In this document: in pieces, positions 1-12,900 of the stretch | Numbering within the stretch: position 1 is the stretch's first letter | Layout: every line of letters begins with the position of its first letter | Assembly: GCA_020830965.2 (NCBI GenBank) | Contig: JACCFC020000002.1 | Coordinates: 186,001 to 250,000, forward strand | Origin: Neisseriaceae bacterium TC5R-5 | GTDB lineage: Bacteria; Pseudomonadota; Gammaproteobacteria; Burkholderiales; Chromobacteriaceae | DNA length: 64,000 bases | Direction: 5' to 3' | The notes under the pieces: model-generated | What the model was told of the DNA's origin: nothing | The model's input: the letters and a program-made list of their open reading frames with translations, nothing else | Database searches by the model: none | Made by a program: the position numbers and the translations under genes

Positions 1-84
1 GCTTTAGACCACTCAGTGATTTTGGAAACCGTTCGTACCGGCACATCCGGCATTAGCCGAGGTGAGCGGGTGTTGAAAATCTGA
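1..84 (+). CDS. ilvH: Acetolactate synthase small subunit, C-terminal end (partial)
   Basis: Only the last 27 codons and a TGA stop are in the window; the gene begins to the left. The frame ends in a peptide containing ETVRTGTSG and SRGERVLKI, which is the typical tail of the betaproteobacterial regulatory subunit of acetohydroxyacid synthase. The small subunit gives valine feedback control to the first step of branched-chain amino acid synthesis. ilvC follows on the same strand after 87 bases, the usual ilvB/I-ilvH-ilvC order. The call rests on a short tail plus context, so it is good but not certain. Confidence 0.8.
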   Translation, partial: ALDHSVILETVRTGTSGISRGERVLKI

Positions 85-162
85 TGAATGGGAATGGATA
101 AAAGCAGTGGTTAGTTGTGGCTGCTGCTTTTGATTAAACCCTTCCCCTCTTTCACATATTAA

Positions 163-1188
<1,026 letters not shown>

Positions 1189-1206
1189 GATTATTAAGTC
1201 AGTAGT

Positions 1207-1235
1207 AAAAAAGCCGGGAATATTCCCGGCTTTTT
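1207..1235. terminator. Bidirectional intrinsic terminator between ilvC and dgkA
   Basis: A 7-bp stem, GCCGGGA (1213-1219) with TCCCGGC (1224-1230), closes a 4-base loop. It is flanked by six A on the left and five T on the right, so either strand reads as GC stem plus U-run. It separates the convergent ilvC and dgkA genes. Confidence 0.9.
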
Positions 1236-1249
1236 AATTCATACTCCAA

Positions 1250-1633
1250 TTATTTGCCTAGCAACACCATTGCCCACACCAAAACCAGATTGAGCAGGCA
1301 GACCAATTGTGCTGCGCTAGCCATGTCTTTGGCACGTTTCGCCAAAGGGTGCAGTTCTAAAGACGTATGATCTACCGCCGCTTCAATCGCCGAGTTAAAC
1401 AATTCAACAACAAGAATCGCCAACGTGCTAGCCACCAGCATGATGCGAGACAAGCTTGTGATATCAATAACAAAAGCGATGATGAGCAATACCAGCGCTA
1501 GTATCGACAAATCTCGAAAAGCGGCTTCATGGCACCAAGCTGCTTTCAGTCCTGCCAAGGAGTTGAGCGTGGCCCGATAAACTCGTTTAAGCTCAGTTTT
1601 ACTTTTGAGCGGGCTTTCTTGCGGTTTAGTCAT
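1250..1633 (-). CDS. dgkA: Diacylglycerol kinase, prokaryotic DgkA type
   Basis: Small integral membrane kinase that phosphorylates diacylglycerol to phosphatidic acid, recycling lipid from membrane-derived sugar synthesis. At 127 residues it matches the family. Hydrophobic helices lie at about residues 42-60, 64-82 and 105-125. The family signature is present: ELFNSAIEAAVD at about 77-88 and RAKDMASAAQ at about 99-108, which carries the catalytic and ATP-binding residues. It lies 48 bases after gshB on the same strand and may be cotranscribed with gshA-gshB, although no functional link is known. No strong ribosome site is visible. Confidence 0.94.
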   Translation of the reverse strand: MTKPQESPLKSKTELKRVYRATLNSLAGLKAAWCHEAAFRDLSILALVLLIIAFVIDITSLSRIMLVASTLAILVVELFNSAIEAAVDHTSLELHPLAKRAKDMASAAQLVCLLNLVLVWAMVLLGK

Positions 1634-1681
1634 GACAGCGCTAGCACCATGCCATTACTCCAGTCAATTTTATCGTCACGG

Positions 1682-2635
1682 TTACTGACAACGCTGCTCT
1701 AAAGCATCAAGATACAAACCGGCCACATTGATATTGGCTTGTTCCATAATTTCACGGAAACAGGTAGGACTGGTGACATTCACTTCAGTCAAATAGTTGC
1801 CGATGACGTCCAGTCCAGCCAGTAAGATGCCACGTCGTTTCAGCTCTGGACCGACGGCTTCGGCAATTTCCCGGTCGCGGGGCGAGAGAGGGCGTACTTC
1901 ACCATGCCCACCTGCGGCCAAGTTACCACGAGTTTCCCCTGCGGCCGGAATTCTGGCTAGGCACCAATCCACAGGTTTGCCGTCAATAACGAGGATGCGT
2001 TTATCACCATCGCGAATTTCCGGAATATAGCGCTGCGCCATCACCGTACGTTTACCATGCCAGGTGATGGTTTCAATAATCACGGATAAATTGGGATCAT
2101 CTGGCCGTATACGGAAAATGCTATCGCCACCCATACTATCCAATGGCTTTAGGATGACATCCTGATGTAGCTTAACAAAAGCGCGTAAACGCGCTGCTGC
2201 ACTGGTGATGAGGGTTGGTGTGATCAAATCTGGAAAGTTGAGAATAGCCAGCTTTTCATTGAAATCACGCAAAGCCTGGCCGCTGGTAAAGACTTTGATA
2301 CCTTGCGCCTCAGCTAGAGTAAACAGCTGTGAGGCGTATAAGTATTCCATATCAAATGGCGGGTCTTTACGCATGATCACGGCGTTAAAAGCCTGCAAGG
2401 GCTGCCGCTGCACATCACTAAGCTTATACCAGGCAGGATGCTCCCCCTGATTATTGCCGGTTAGGCTCAGATTACTAGCATCTACCAGTATCCTGCCCCC
2501 CTCTACCGATAATTGATGTGCTTGAGCAAAGCTAAGGGCGTGATTACGCGATATCGCCTCTTGCATCATCGCGAACGTAGTGTCCTTGTATAGCTTGAAC
2601 CCATCCAGTGGGTCGGCAATAAACAGGATACGCAT
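1682..2635 (-). CDS. gshB: Glutathione synthetase
   Basis: ATP-grasp ligase that adds glycine to gamma-glutamylcysteine. The 317 residues match proteobacterial GshB. The N-terminus [20 protein letters not shown] is the substrate-binding start of the family; [12 protein letters not shown] at about 163-174 is the glycine-rich ATP loop, and the C-terminal ATP-grasp signature [14 protein letters not shown] lies at about 282-295. A GAGGAT ribosome site lies upstream of the ATG. It is 57 bases downstream of gshA in the same direction, so both glutathione steps are probably expressed together. Confidence 0.97.
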   Translation of the reverse strand: MRILFIADPLDGFKLYKDTTFAMMQEAISRNHALSFAQAHQLSVEGGRILVDASNLSLTGNNQGEHPAWYKLSDVQRQPLQAFNAVIMRKDPPFDMEYLYASQLFTLAEAQGIKVFTSGQALRDFNEKLAILNFPDLITPTLITSAAARLRAFVKLHQDVILKPLDSMGGDSIFRIRPDDPNLSVIIETITWHGKRTVMAQRYIPEIRDGDKRILVIDGKPVDWCLARIPAAGETRGNLAAGGHGEVRPLSPRDREIAEAVGPELKRRGILLAGLDVIGNYLTEVNVTSPTCFREIMEQANINVAGLYLDALEQRCQ

Positions 2636-2692
2636 GCTGATTAATCCTCGGATGAAATAATGCCTGTTACGGATAAAAAGTTTGGCATCTTG

Positions 2693-4006
2693 TTAACCAC
2701 TCGCCACATTTTTTTGTTCGTGCTCTGCCTCCGGATCGGTGGCTTCCAGCTCTAAGGCTGCAGCCAATAAGGCCAAACGCGAAATGACACCGTAGACATA
2801 AAAACGGTTAGGAGCACAATCCAGCTCACCATTTTTATCCGGCAAACAGGGTGTCTCGAAGGATAGCGGTACAAAATGCATCCCAGGCGCATTTAAATTT
2901 TCATCAATGCCACGGCCGGTATGTACACGGTAGAAACCACCAACAACATAGCGATCCATCATATATACTACTGGTTCAGCTACAGCATCCTCTACCGTTT
3001 CAAATGTATAAACACCTTCCTGGACAATCACTTCTGAAACTTCCAGCCCCTCTTTGACCACCGACATTTTGTTACGAGTTTTACGGTTGAGGCCAATAAT
3101 TTCGTCGGGGCTCTTAACGCTCATGACACCCATACCATAGGTACCTGCATCAGCCTTGACGATGACAAAAGGGTCATGATTGATATCATATTCGCGGTAT
3201 TTGGTGCGAATCTTCTCTAGCATCTGCGAGACAGTCTCGGCCAGTTCAGCCTCTCCTTGGCGGGCATGGAAGTCCAGGCCGGAGCAGTTGGCGAAATAGG
3301 GATTAATCATCCAAGGGTCAATGGATATCAGTTTGGCAAAGTCGTTGCATACCTGATCATAAGCCGCAAAATGATTGCTCTTGCGGCGGGTTGCCCAGCC
3401 GGCATGCCAAGGTGGTAGCAGGTGTTGTTCCAGATTTTTGAGTAAATCGGGCACTCCGCCGGATAGATCGTTATTTAGTAGAACGACACAAGGGTTAAAG
3501 CCATCCGCCAGTACTAGGCGATTACCGCGACGCTCGATAGGCTCCAGTCTTACTGTGTCGCCATTAATAGATTGCAGGTCGGTGATTTCGGTAATTTCCG
3601 GGTTCAGCGAACCCAAGCGTACCTTAAGACCGGCTTGCTCAAAAATATGCACCAAGGCGGCAATATTTTGCAGATAGTGACCATTGCGAGTATGGTTTTC
3701 TGGAATCAGCAGGATACTGCGTGCTTCCGGGCAAACTTTTTCTACCGCGCTTTGCGCCGCATGGACTGCTAAAGGTAGAAACTCTGGATTCAAGTTATTA
3801 TGGCCACCAGGGAACAGGTTCATGTCTACCGGGGCTAGCTTAAAACCGCTGTTACGCAAATCAACAGAGCCGTAGAATGGTGCAGCATGTTTATGCCATT
3901 GGCTACGAAACCAGTGCTCAATCTGAGGTTGAGCAGTAAGAATACGACTTTCCAACTGGTGTAGTGGGCCGGTTAATGCAGTTGCCAGATGCGGGACAGG
4001 TGACAT
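2693..4006 (-). CDS. gshA: Glutamate-cysteine ligase, ATP-grasp (Acidithiobacillus/beta-proteobacterial) type
   Basis: Catalyses the first step of glutathione synthesis. The protein is 437 residues and does not resemble the E. coli GshA family; it matches the separate family found in many beta- and some gammaproteobacteria. Recognisable stretches are YGSVDLRNSGFKL and NLFPGGHNNL near the N-terminus (about 45-73), and VIVKADAGTYGMGVMSVKSP at about 281-300, which resembles an ATP-grasp loop. A GGGGAT ribosome site precedes the ATG. It is the first gene of the gshA-gshB group and faces a TlpA-like gene across a 132-bp divergent promoter region (4007-4138). Confidence 0.93.
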   Translation of the reverse strand: MSPVPHLATALTGPLHQLESRILTAQPQIEHWFRSQWHKHAAPFYGSVDLRNSGFKLAPVDMNLFPGGHNNLNPEFLPLAVHAAQSAVEKVCPEARSILLIPENHTRNGHYLQNIAALVHIFEQAGLKVRLGSLNPEITEITDLQSINGDTVRLEPIERRGNRLVLADGFNPCVVLLNNDLSGGVPDLLKNLEQHLLPPWHAGWATRRKSNHFAAYDQVCNDFAKLISIDPWMINPYFANCSGLDFHARQGEAELAETVSQMLEKIRTKYREYDINHDPFVIVKADAGTYGMGVMSVKSPDEIIGLNRKTRNKMSVVKEGLEVSEVIVQEGVYTFETVEDAVAEPVVYMMDRYVVGGFYRVHTGRGIDENLNAPGMHFVPLSFETPCLPDKNGELDCAPNRFYVYGVISRLALLAAALELEATDPEAEHEQKNVASG

Positions 4007-4138
4007 GTAATCCCCTAAGAGTGTGCGAATGAATTCGCTAATGATTGGGATAGTATTCGCTTAATTCAAGCTCATTATCGCTGAGCTAATATGGTCGGCG
4101 TATTACTTCTTATCATAAGCATATTGCGGGAGTGATCG

Positions 4139-4621
4139 ATGAAACGAATAAGTTTAATTGCCTTGATGCTATTTGTAGTTTGCTTGCCCTCAAACAGCCA
4201 GGCAAACCCGGCATTAGAGCGCGCGGTTTTTACTGACCTACAAGGTAGTCGCACCAATACAGCTAGGTTCAAAGGTAAAGTGACCGTTGTCAATTTTTGG
4301 GCTACCTGGTGCGGACCTTGCCGCCAGGAAATGCCCATGCTGAACACTATGCGTAAAAAATTGTCTCCTCAGGGAGTAGAGGTCGTAGGAATTGCTTTAG
4401 ATAGCAAGGATGAGGTCAAGCGTTTTATCAGCAGTATAAAAGTCAGCTATCCTATTCTGCTGGGGGATAGCGATACTCTGGATGTGTTGCGGAGTTTGGG
4501 CAATAAAACCGGCGGCTTGCCTTATACCTTAGTGTTGGATCGACAAGGGCGAATTGTCAGTCAGTTTACCGGTCTGCTGGATGAGAAGCGGCTGACAGCG
4601 TCGATTAAGCCACATTTATAA
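4139..4621 (+). CDS. TlpA-family periplasmic thioredoxin-like protein
   Basis: Predicted exported thiol-disulphide reductase of the TlpA/ResA class. A signal peptide covers about residues 1-22 (ending NSQA). The mature part has a thioredoxin fold with the active site WATWCGPC (cysteines 58 and 61) and the cis-proline loop GGLPYT (Pro128). Such proteins reduce apocytochrome c or other periplasmic cysteines; the specific partner cannot be told from the sequence. A GGGAG ribosome site precedes the ATG. It is transcribed away from gshA and converges with murA, so it appears to be a single-gene unit. Confidence 0.9.
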   Translation: MKRISLIALMLFVVCLPSNSQANPALERAVFTDLQGSRTNTARFKGKVTVVNFWATWCGPCRQEMPMLNTMRKKLSPQGVEVVGIALDSKDEVKRFISSIKVSYPILLGDSDTLDVLRSLGNKTGGLPYTLVLDRQGRIVSQFTGLLDEKRLTASIKPHL

Positions 4622-4654
4622 ACCCAATCGACACTGTTGGCTAAGAGCCGCTAC

Positions 4655-6164
<1,510 letters not shown>

Positions 6165-6187
6165 TTTAAAAAATCCTTAAATGGTAA

Positions 6188-6943
6188 TTAATGCCGTAGT
6201 TTGTAACCTGTTTTAATCAGCCAAAGAGCAATGCCGGACAACAGCAGAAAACTCGTGCCAACAACGCTGATTGATAGCCAGGGACTGACATCGGCCTGAC
6301 CAAAAAAGCCATAACGAAAACCGTCTATCATGTAGAACACCGGATTCAGGTGAGAAGCGGCGTACCAGAAAGGGGGTAAGCTTTGAATCGAGTAAAAGAC
6401 GCCCGATAGAAAAGTTAACGGCATGATTAAAAAATTCTGAAAAGCCGCCAGTTGGTCAAATTTCTCTGCCCAAATACCGGCGACGATTCCCAGCGCACCC
6501 AGAACGCCACAACCCAGTATCGCAAAGGCCAGCACCCATATTGGGTGAGATGGTAGCGGCAAACCGAACCAGCCAGTCACCAACAGTACACCAAGGCCAA
6601 CAGCCAGACCGCGCACGATGGAGGCTAGCAAGTAAGCACTAAAAAACTCTATGGCGGTGATTGGGGAAAGCAGTAGGAAGACGATATTACCGGTAATCTT
6701 GGATTGGATCAGGCTACTGGAGCTATTAGCAAACGCATTTTGTGTCATCGACATCATAGCTAGGCCGGGAATCAAAAATGCGGCATAGCCAACCCCCGGA
6801 TAGGCCTCCATGTGGCGGGACATTACCTGGGCAAAGATCAGTTGATACATCAGGGCGGTTAAAATAGGGGCGGCGACGGTTTGAAATGCCACTTTCCAGA
6901 ATCGCACTAATTCTTTTTTAAATAGAGTCAGAAAACCAATCAT
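6188..6943 (-). CDS. ABC-2 type exporter permease (YadH-like)
   Basis: A 251-residue membrane protein with about six transmembrane helices, beginning with the amphipathic lead FLTLFKKELVRFWK. It shows the ABC-2 signature in the stretch FLSGVFYSIQSLPPFW at about 178-193. It resembles YadH of E. coli, the partner of the ATPase YadG; the transported substrate is unknown. Its ATG directly follows the TAA of the ATPase gene, so the two are translationally coupled and form one exporter. Confidence 0.9.
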   Translation of the reverse strand: MIGFLTLFKKELVRFWKVAFQTVAAPILTALMYQLIFAQVMSRHMEAYPGVGYAAFLIPGLAMMSMTQNAFANSSSSLIQSKITGNIVFLLLSPITAIEFFSAYLLASIVRGLAVGLGVLLVTGWFGLPLPSHPIWVLAFAILGCGVLGALGIVAGIWAEKFDQLAAFQNFLIMPLTFLSGVFYSIQSLPPFWYAASHLNPVFYMIDGFRYGFFGQADVSPWLSISVVGTSFLLLSGIALWLIKTGYKLRH

Positions 6944-7846
6944 TTAACGCTGACCCCCACTCATCATTTTCACAAAGACACTTTCCAGATCAGGCTCTAC
7001 CACATTGAGCTCTCTGATTTCGATATCAGCTTCGCGCAAGGTGTGTAGAACCTGTTCTAACTGAGCTAATTCCTTGAGCTGTAAGATAACGCGATGTTCT
7101 TCATCACGCAGTTTTAGCGATTGCAAGGCCGGCGGTAGCTTACCAGATAATTTGAGAGAGACTTCACGACTACTGCTATGCGCCAGCAGTTTATCTTTGT
7201 TTTCCAAGGCAAGTAACTTACCTTGTTTTAACATGGCAATACGTGAGCATAACGTTTCAGCCTCTTCCAGATAGTGAGTGGTCAGTACAATAGTATGTCC
7301 GGCTTGGTTGAGCTCCTGCACAAAAGCCCACAGACTTTGTCGTAACTCCACATCAACGCCGGCAGTGGGCTCGTCCAGCACAATGACTGGGGGACGGTGT
7401 ACCAAAGCCTGAGCCACCATCACTCGGCGTTTCATGCCTCCGGAGAGCGCACGCATATTGCTATTAGCTTTGTCCGTCAAACCCAGTTTGAACAGCAGTT
7501 CGTCAATCCATTCATCGTTTCGAGCCAGACCAAAGTAACCTGACTGAAAGCGCAAGGTTTCACGCACGGACAAGAACGGATCAAATACCAACTCCTGCGG
7601 GACAACGCCTAACGCTTTGCGAGCAGCTTTAAAATCCTGAGTCACATCGAGACCCATGATGCGAATACTGCCACTATCCGGGCGGCTTAAGCCGGCCAAA
7701 GCCGAAATAAGAGTGGTTTTACCTGCCCCGTTGGGGCCAAGAAGTGCGAAAAATTCGCCAGGAGCGACGGAGAAACTGACTTGGTCCAATGCTTGCAGCT
7801 GACCGTAGCGTTTGCTCACCGCCTGAATTGCAATAGCTTCAGACAT
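6944..7846 (-). CDS. ABC exporter ATP-binding protein (YadG-like)
   Basis: ATPase subunit of a two-gene ABC-2 exporter. It carries Walker A GPNGAGKTT, signature LSGGMKRRV, Walker B VIVLDEPTAGVD and the switch histidine in VLTTHYLEEAE. From the ATG at 7846 (MSEAIAIQAVSKRYG) it is 300 residues, the usual start for this family. A start 17 codons upstream (7897) would add a tail without homology features; neither start has a clear ribosome site, so this choice is moderately sure. The permease gene follows without a gap. Confidence 0.91.
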   Translation of the reverse strand: MSEAIAIQAVSKRYGQLQALDQVSFSVAPGEFFALLGPNGAGKTTLISALAGLSRPDSGSIRIMGLDVTQDFKAARKALGVVPQELVFDPFLSVRETLRFQSGYFGLARNDEWIDELLFKLGLTDKANSNMRALSGGMKRRVMVAQALVHRPPVIVLDEPTAGVDVELRQSLWAFVQELNQAGHTIVLTTHYLEEAETLCSRIAMLKQGKLLALENKDKLLAHSSSREVSLKLSGKLPPALQSLKLRDEEHRVILQLKELAQLEQVLHTLREADIEIRELNVVEPDLESVFVKMMSGGQR

Positions 7847-7933
7847 GGAATGGATGAGTACCAACAGAAGGTTGTGTTCAACACGACACAACCCCATAAA
7901 ATTAAAGAGGAAGCGGCGATTATAACGTGTGGC

Positions 7934-8581
7934 TCAACAACAGGGGGAGAGTTGTTTTAATACCTTGGGTAGAAAAATCCCTCGGTACAAATAGCCTAGT
8001 AACGGTGTGGGGTTTTCGCGACAGTTTCCGTTGCAACACTCAATCAGCCAACGTTTAATCAGACCTTGATAGAGCGTTTGCAAAGCGATGGCTGCGCTTA
8101 CCGGGTCAACATGAACTTGGGTTTGACCAGCTCGCACGGCCAGCTTCATCACCATAATTAACCTCTCCAGCCCTGCATGCATGTGTAGTACACACTCATT
8201 GTGAATTGGGGCCAGTTCTCCCACTTGTTCACTGCACATCATCAAGATGAGCAGAATGCGGCGCACCTGTACATCCTCTTGCACCATAACTAACAACTGA
8301 TGAGCATGAGCCCATAATGCTTGCGCCGGATTCGCCTGTGCCATAATCAGCAATTGATTGTTCAACGTATCAAACTGAGTTGTTACTCGGGTTAGCATAG
8401 CTTGATATAAGTCCAGTTTGTTGGTGAAGTGCCAATATACCGCGCCACGAGTTAACCCAGCAGAGTTGGCAATATCCGCCAACGTAGTGTTTGAAACCCC
8501 TTTTTCACTGAATAGTTGTTCCGCTGTGTCCAGTAACAAACTGCGGGTATGTTTAGCCTCTTCGCGAGTTTTACGTGCCAT
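7934..8581 (-). CDS. TetR/AcrR-family repressor of the divergent efflux operon
   Basis: A 215-residue one-component regulator. Residues about 10-56 form the TetR helix-turn-helix: TRSLLLDTAEQLFSEKG, then TLADIANSAGLTRGAVYWHF, the AcrR-type recognition helix. The C-terminal all-helical part resembles the AcrR ligand pocket. It is divergent from an AcrAB-like adaptor/pump/outer-membrane operon and a near-perfect palindrome lies between them, so it very likely represses that operon and itself. The inducer is unknown. Confidence 0.93.
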   Translation of the reverse strand: MARKTREEAKHTRSLLLDTAEQLFSEKGVSNTTLADIANSAGLTRGAVYWHFTNKLDLYQAMLTRVTTQFDTLNNQLLIMAQANPAQALWAHAHQLLVMVQEDVQVRRILLILMMCSEQVGELAPIHNECVLHMHAGLERLIMVMKLAVRAGQTQVHVDPVSAAIALQTLYQGLIKRWLIECCNGNCRENPTPLLGYLYRGIFLPKVLKQLSPCC

Positions 8582-8649
8582 GTTTTGTTGCTTGTATATA
8601 CATAGTTAGGACCTTTTATATTCGGGCCACGGTTTTAACAAAAAACAGT

Positions 8650-8681
8650 ATTTTACATACGTACATGCATGTATGTAAAAT
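8650..8681. promoter_or_regulatory. AcrR-type operator palindrome
   Basis: Half-sites ATTTTACATAC (8650-8660) and GTATGTAAAAT (8671-8681) are perfect inverted repeats of 11 bp around a 10-bp, partly symmetric centre. The core TACATAC..GTATGTA closely resembles the published E. coli AcrR operator. It lies between the divergent TetR gene and the RND operon, in the right place to block both promoters. Confidence 0.88.
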
Positions 8682-8762
8682 GATCAACATCGAATAGCTG
8701 ATAACAGCAAAGATAGTGCCTTACTCTCTTCTATTACACTTTTCAGTTTTTGAGGATATCGC

Positions 8763-9956
8763 GTGAAAATACAAGGTAAGACTTACATTCAACATGGTGG
8801 TAAATGGCTGTTGCTGACCGCCATGGCAGTCAGCTTGATAGCATGTGGTAAAAATAAACCGGCACAACAGGCTATGCCTGCTGTGCCGGTCGGCGTTATC
8901 CAGGTGGCCACTGCCGATATCCCGGTGACTTTTGAATATACTGCGCAGGCGGAGGGTTCTCGCGAGATAGATGTGCGAGCGCGCGTTGGCGGCATTCTAC
9001 TCAAACGCACTTACGAAGAGGGCAAGCCAGTTAAACAAGGTGACTTGTTATTCCAGATTGACCCGGAACCTCTCAAGGCAGCTCTGGATCAGGCCAAGGG
9101 CAACCTGCAGATACAACAGGCCCAATTGGTTCAGGCCAAGCAGAATCATGAGCGCATCTTACCTTTATTCAAAGAAAATGCGGTGAGCCAACAAGATCGC
9201 GATAATGCCGTAGCAGCTTATGAGGCCGCTAAGGCTACCGTGACAGCAGCACAGGCACAAGTGCAGCAGGCCAGCCTTAATCTCGGTTATGCCCGGGTGA
9301 CTGCTCCCATTGGCGGTTTAAGCAGCAAAGCCTCACAGTCAGAAGGGAGTCTGATCAGTACCGCTGGTGATGCCGGTTTGCTGACTAAAATCGCTCAATT
9401 AGACCCCATCTACATTAATTTCAATTTATCTGATCAGGACATGCGCAGATTGCGAAATATGCAGGACAGCGGTCAATTGAAAATGGCGGGAAATGGTCAG
9501 TTTGAAGCAAAGTTGATCCTAAGTGACGGCAGCCAATACGACAAAATTGGGCGCTTGAACTTTACCGATAACCTGATTGACACCAACACCGGCACCATCC
9601 GTTCACGCGCCACTTTTGCTAATCCTGATGGGATTATTTTGCCAGGTCAATTTCTGCGCATCAGCCTGCAGGGTGCCAAACGTGCCAACGCTATTGCCAT
9701 TCCGCAACGGGCAGTACTCACTAACCAGCAAGGCAAAATCGTTTGGGTAGTTGGTGCTGACAACAAAGTGCAGCCTCGTCCCATTACTGTTTCTCAGGAA
9801 GTGGGTCATGACGTGTTGGTGGAAACTGGCTTAAAGAGTGGAGATAAAGTGGTCATTGATAACATCATCAAACTACAACCCGGGGCACCGGTTAAACCTC
9901 ATCCGTTCCAAGCTGGTGCCAGTGCACCAGCCGCCGCGCAACCAGCCAAGGGATAA
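8763..9956 (+). CDS. RND efflux periplasmic adaptor lipoprotein (AcrA/MexA family)
   Basis: Membrane-fusion subunit linking the inner-membrane pump to the outer-membrane channel. Translation starts at a GTG with GAGGA upstream. The N-terminus is a lipoprotein signal with lipobox LIAC (Cys28). Then come the split biotinyl-lipoyl halves (VRARVGGILLKRTYEEG at about 71-87, and YARVTAPIGG), a coiled-coil hairpin rich in Q and A (about 105-170), and the beta-barrel domain. At 397 residues it has family length. First gene of a three-gene operon, 6 bases before the pump gene. Confidence 0.95.
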   Translation: MKIQGKTYIQHGGKWLLLTAMAVSLIACGKNKPAQQAMPAVPVGVIQVATADIPVTFEYTAQAEGSREIDVRARVGGILLKRTYEEGKPVKQGDLLFQIDPEPLKAALDQAKGNLQIQQAQLVQAKQNHERILPLFKENAVSQQDRDNAVAAYEAAKATVTAAQAQVQQASLNLGYARVTAPIGGLSSKASQSEGSLISTAGDAGLLTKIAQLDPIYINFNLSDQDMRRLRNMQDSGQLKMAGNGQFEAKLILSDGSQYDKIGRLNFTDNLIDTNTGTIRSRATFANPDGIILPGQFLRISLQGAKRANAIAIPQRAVLTNQQGKIVWVVGADNKVQPRPITVSQEVGHDVLVETGLKSGDKVVIDNIIKLQPGAPVKPHPFQAGASAPAAAQPAKG

Positions 9957-9962
9957 GCCTTT

Positions 9963-12900
9963 ATGATTTCCGCCTTTTTCATCAGGCGGCCGGTGTTTGC
10001 CTGCGTGATTTCCATCATTATCATGCTGGCAGGTTTGGCTGCCTTACGAATACTGCCAATTGAGCAGTATCCGCAAATTGTTCCCCCCGTAGTAGTGGTC
10101 AACACCAACTATCCTGGTGCTTCCGCCGAGGTCATTGCCAGCACTGTTGCCGCGCCGCTGGAGCAAGCGATTAATGGCGTGGACGATATGCTTTATATCC
10201 AATCCAACAGCTCCAGCAACGGTACTTTGAGCGTTAATATCACCTTCAAAATCGGCACGGACCCTGATCAAGCCACTATTAACGTGAATAATCGAGTGCA
10301 GTCGGTACTTTCGCAACTGCCACAAGAGGTTCAACGTCAGGGTGTGACGGCCAGTAAGCAGTCAGCCTCCATTCTGCAGGTCATTTCGCTGTATTCGCCG
10401 GATAAAAGCCTCGACACGTTGTTCATCAGTAATTATGCACTGCTGAATGTGTTGGATGAGCTCAAAAGGGTTCCAGGTGTCGGTAATGTGGTGAACTTTG
10501 CTGGCCAGGATTACTCGATGCGTGTCTGGCTGCGTCCGGATCGCTTAGCTCAGTTTAAAATCACCCCATCGGACATTGCTACCGCCATTAATGAGCAAAA
10601 CTCACAGTTTGCCGCCGGCAAAATTGGCGCCGAGCCGTTGAATGATAAGTTGGACTTCACTTATACGGTCACGACACAGGGTCGCTTATCGGAACCGGAA
10701 GAGTTTGAAAATATCATTTTGCGCTCTAATCCGGATGGATCAGCAGTGCTACTGAAAGATGTGGCACGGGTAGAACTGGGCTCCCTCAACTACTCCTTTA
10801 ACGGTAAAAACAACGGCAAACCCACGGTGCCGGTTGGTATTTTCCTAGCTCCAGGTGCCAATCAGTTGGCCACGGCGCAAGCCGTGCAGCAAGAAATGGA
10901 ACGTCTGTCCGCCACCTTCCCCAAAGGCATGGCATTCAGCATTCCTTACAACACCACCAAGTTCGTCGAAGTTTCTATTAAAGAAGTGTATTCCACACTA
11001 CTAGAAGCGATGGTGCTGGTCTTCTTGGTGGTGTATCTCTTTCTGCAAAACTGGCGAGCCACGCTGATTCCTTCCTTGGCGGTACCCGTGTCCATTTTGG
11101 GTACTTTTGCTGGGATGTATCTGTTTGGCTTCTCGATTAATACCCTGACGCTATTCGGATTAGTATTGGCCATTGGTTTGGTGGTCGACGATGCGATTGT
11201 GGTACTGGAAAACGTTGAACGTTTGATGACGCAGGAAAAACTCGGCCCGGTACAGGCCAGTTTTCAGGCGATGACAGAAATCACCGGTGCGGTGATTAGT
11301 ACCAGTTTGGTATTAATTGCTGTGTTTGTTCCGGTGGCGTTTTTGGGTGGGATTGCAGGGAAGATGTATCAGCAGTTCGCCATCACGATTGCGGTATCGG
11401 TGGCGATTTCCTCGGTGGTCGCGCTGACGTTGACGCCAGCCTTGTGTGCGCTGATTCTGAAACCCGGCCATCAGGAGCCTGGGCGCTTCTTCCAGTGGTT
11501 TAACCGCTTATTTGACCGTATCACGCGGGGTTACTCCAGTGGTGTTGCTTTTCTGATTAAGCGCTCACTGGTGGGCATGCTGCTGTTTGCTGGTTTCATT
11601 GCGATCAGCATCAAGCTGTTCATGACCATTCCTGGAAGTTTGGCTCCTGATGAGGACCAGGGCTATGTCATTGCAGCAGCGTTTCTGCCGGATGGTGCCT
11701 CTCTGCATCGTACCGCTACCACCATGGATAAATTGGATGCCATGCTGGCCAAGCACCCGGCAGTGCAAGACACCATGACGTTTGCCGGTTATGACTTGCT
11801 ATCAGGTAGTAATCGTACCAATGCCGGTGTGTCTTTCGTGATTCTCAAACCATGGGATGAGCGTAAAGATCCCAAGCTAGCATCAAAGACAGTGGCTGGT
11901 GACATTTTTGGTATGGGTATGGGGGCAATTACCGATGGGATTATTCTAGGTTTTAATCCTCCTCCTATTTCCGGTATGTCTAACACCGGTGGCTTTGATG
12001 CTTACGTGCAAAACCGTAGTGGTGCCAGCGCCGTAGCCTTAGGCGAAGTGACCAAGCAACTGGTGGCAGCGGCTAGTAAAAATCCCGCATTAACTGGGGT
12101 ACAAACCACTTACTCAGCCAATGTGCCACAGGTTTATGTGCAGCTGGATCGTGCCAAAGCCAAGGCCTTGGGGGTGCCGATCAATAGTGTGTTTAACACG
12201 ATGCAAAGCACCTTTGGGGCGTTCTATGTGAACGACTTTAATAAGTTTGGTCGTATTTTCCGCGTACAACTGCAAGCCGAGGCTGATTTCCGTACTCGTA
12301 CCGAAGACCTGAAGAAGATTTATGTCCGTTCACAAGGTGGCGACATGGTCCCGCTGTCAGCATTAATCACGGTGGAGCAAACCACTGGGCCGGAAAATCT
12401 GGAGCGCTTTAATGTTTACCCTGCCGCTAAAGTAGTGGGGGGGCCGGCCCCAGGTTATAGCTCGGGTCAAGCAATCAGCGCGCTAGAGGCAATTGCTAAG
12501 GAAACGCTGCCAAATGGTTATGCTCTGGCGTGGTCTGGCTCTGCTTTCCAGGAAAAATCTACTGGTGGCGGCTCTTACCTTGTATTTGTGTTTGCACTGA
12601 TCATGGTTTATCTGATTCTGGCTGCACTGTATGAACGCTGGCTGCTGCCGGTCAGTGTACTGATGACCGTACCCTTTGCCTTGTTTGGTGCACTGATGGC
12701 CAACTGGTTGCGTGGCCTGGCCAATGATATTTACTTCCAGGTGGCACTGGTGACGCTGGTAGGCCTCTCCGCCAAAAATGCCATTTTGATCGTGGAGTTT
12801 GCGCTGCTACAGATTGAAGAGGGTATGGATGAAATAGCGGCGGCCTTGAAAGCTGCCAAGCTACGCTTCCGCCCCATCGTCATGACCTCGCTGGCCTTCA

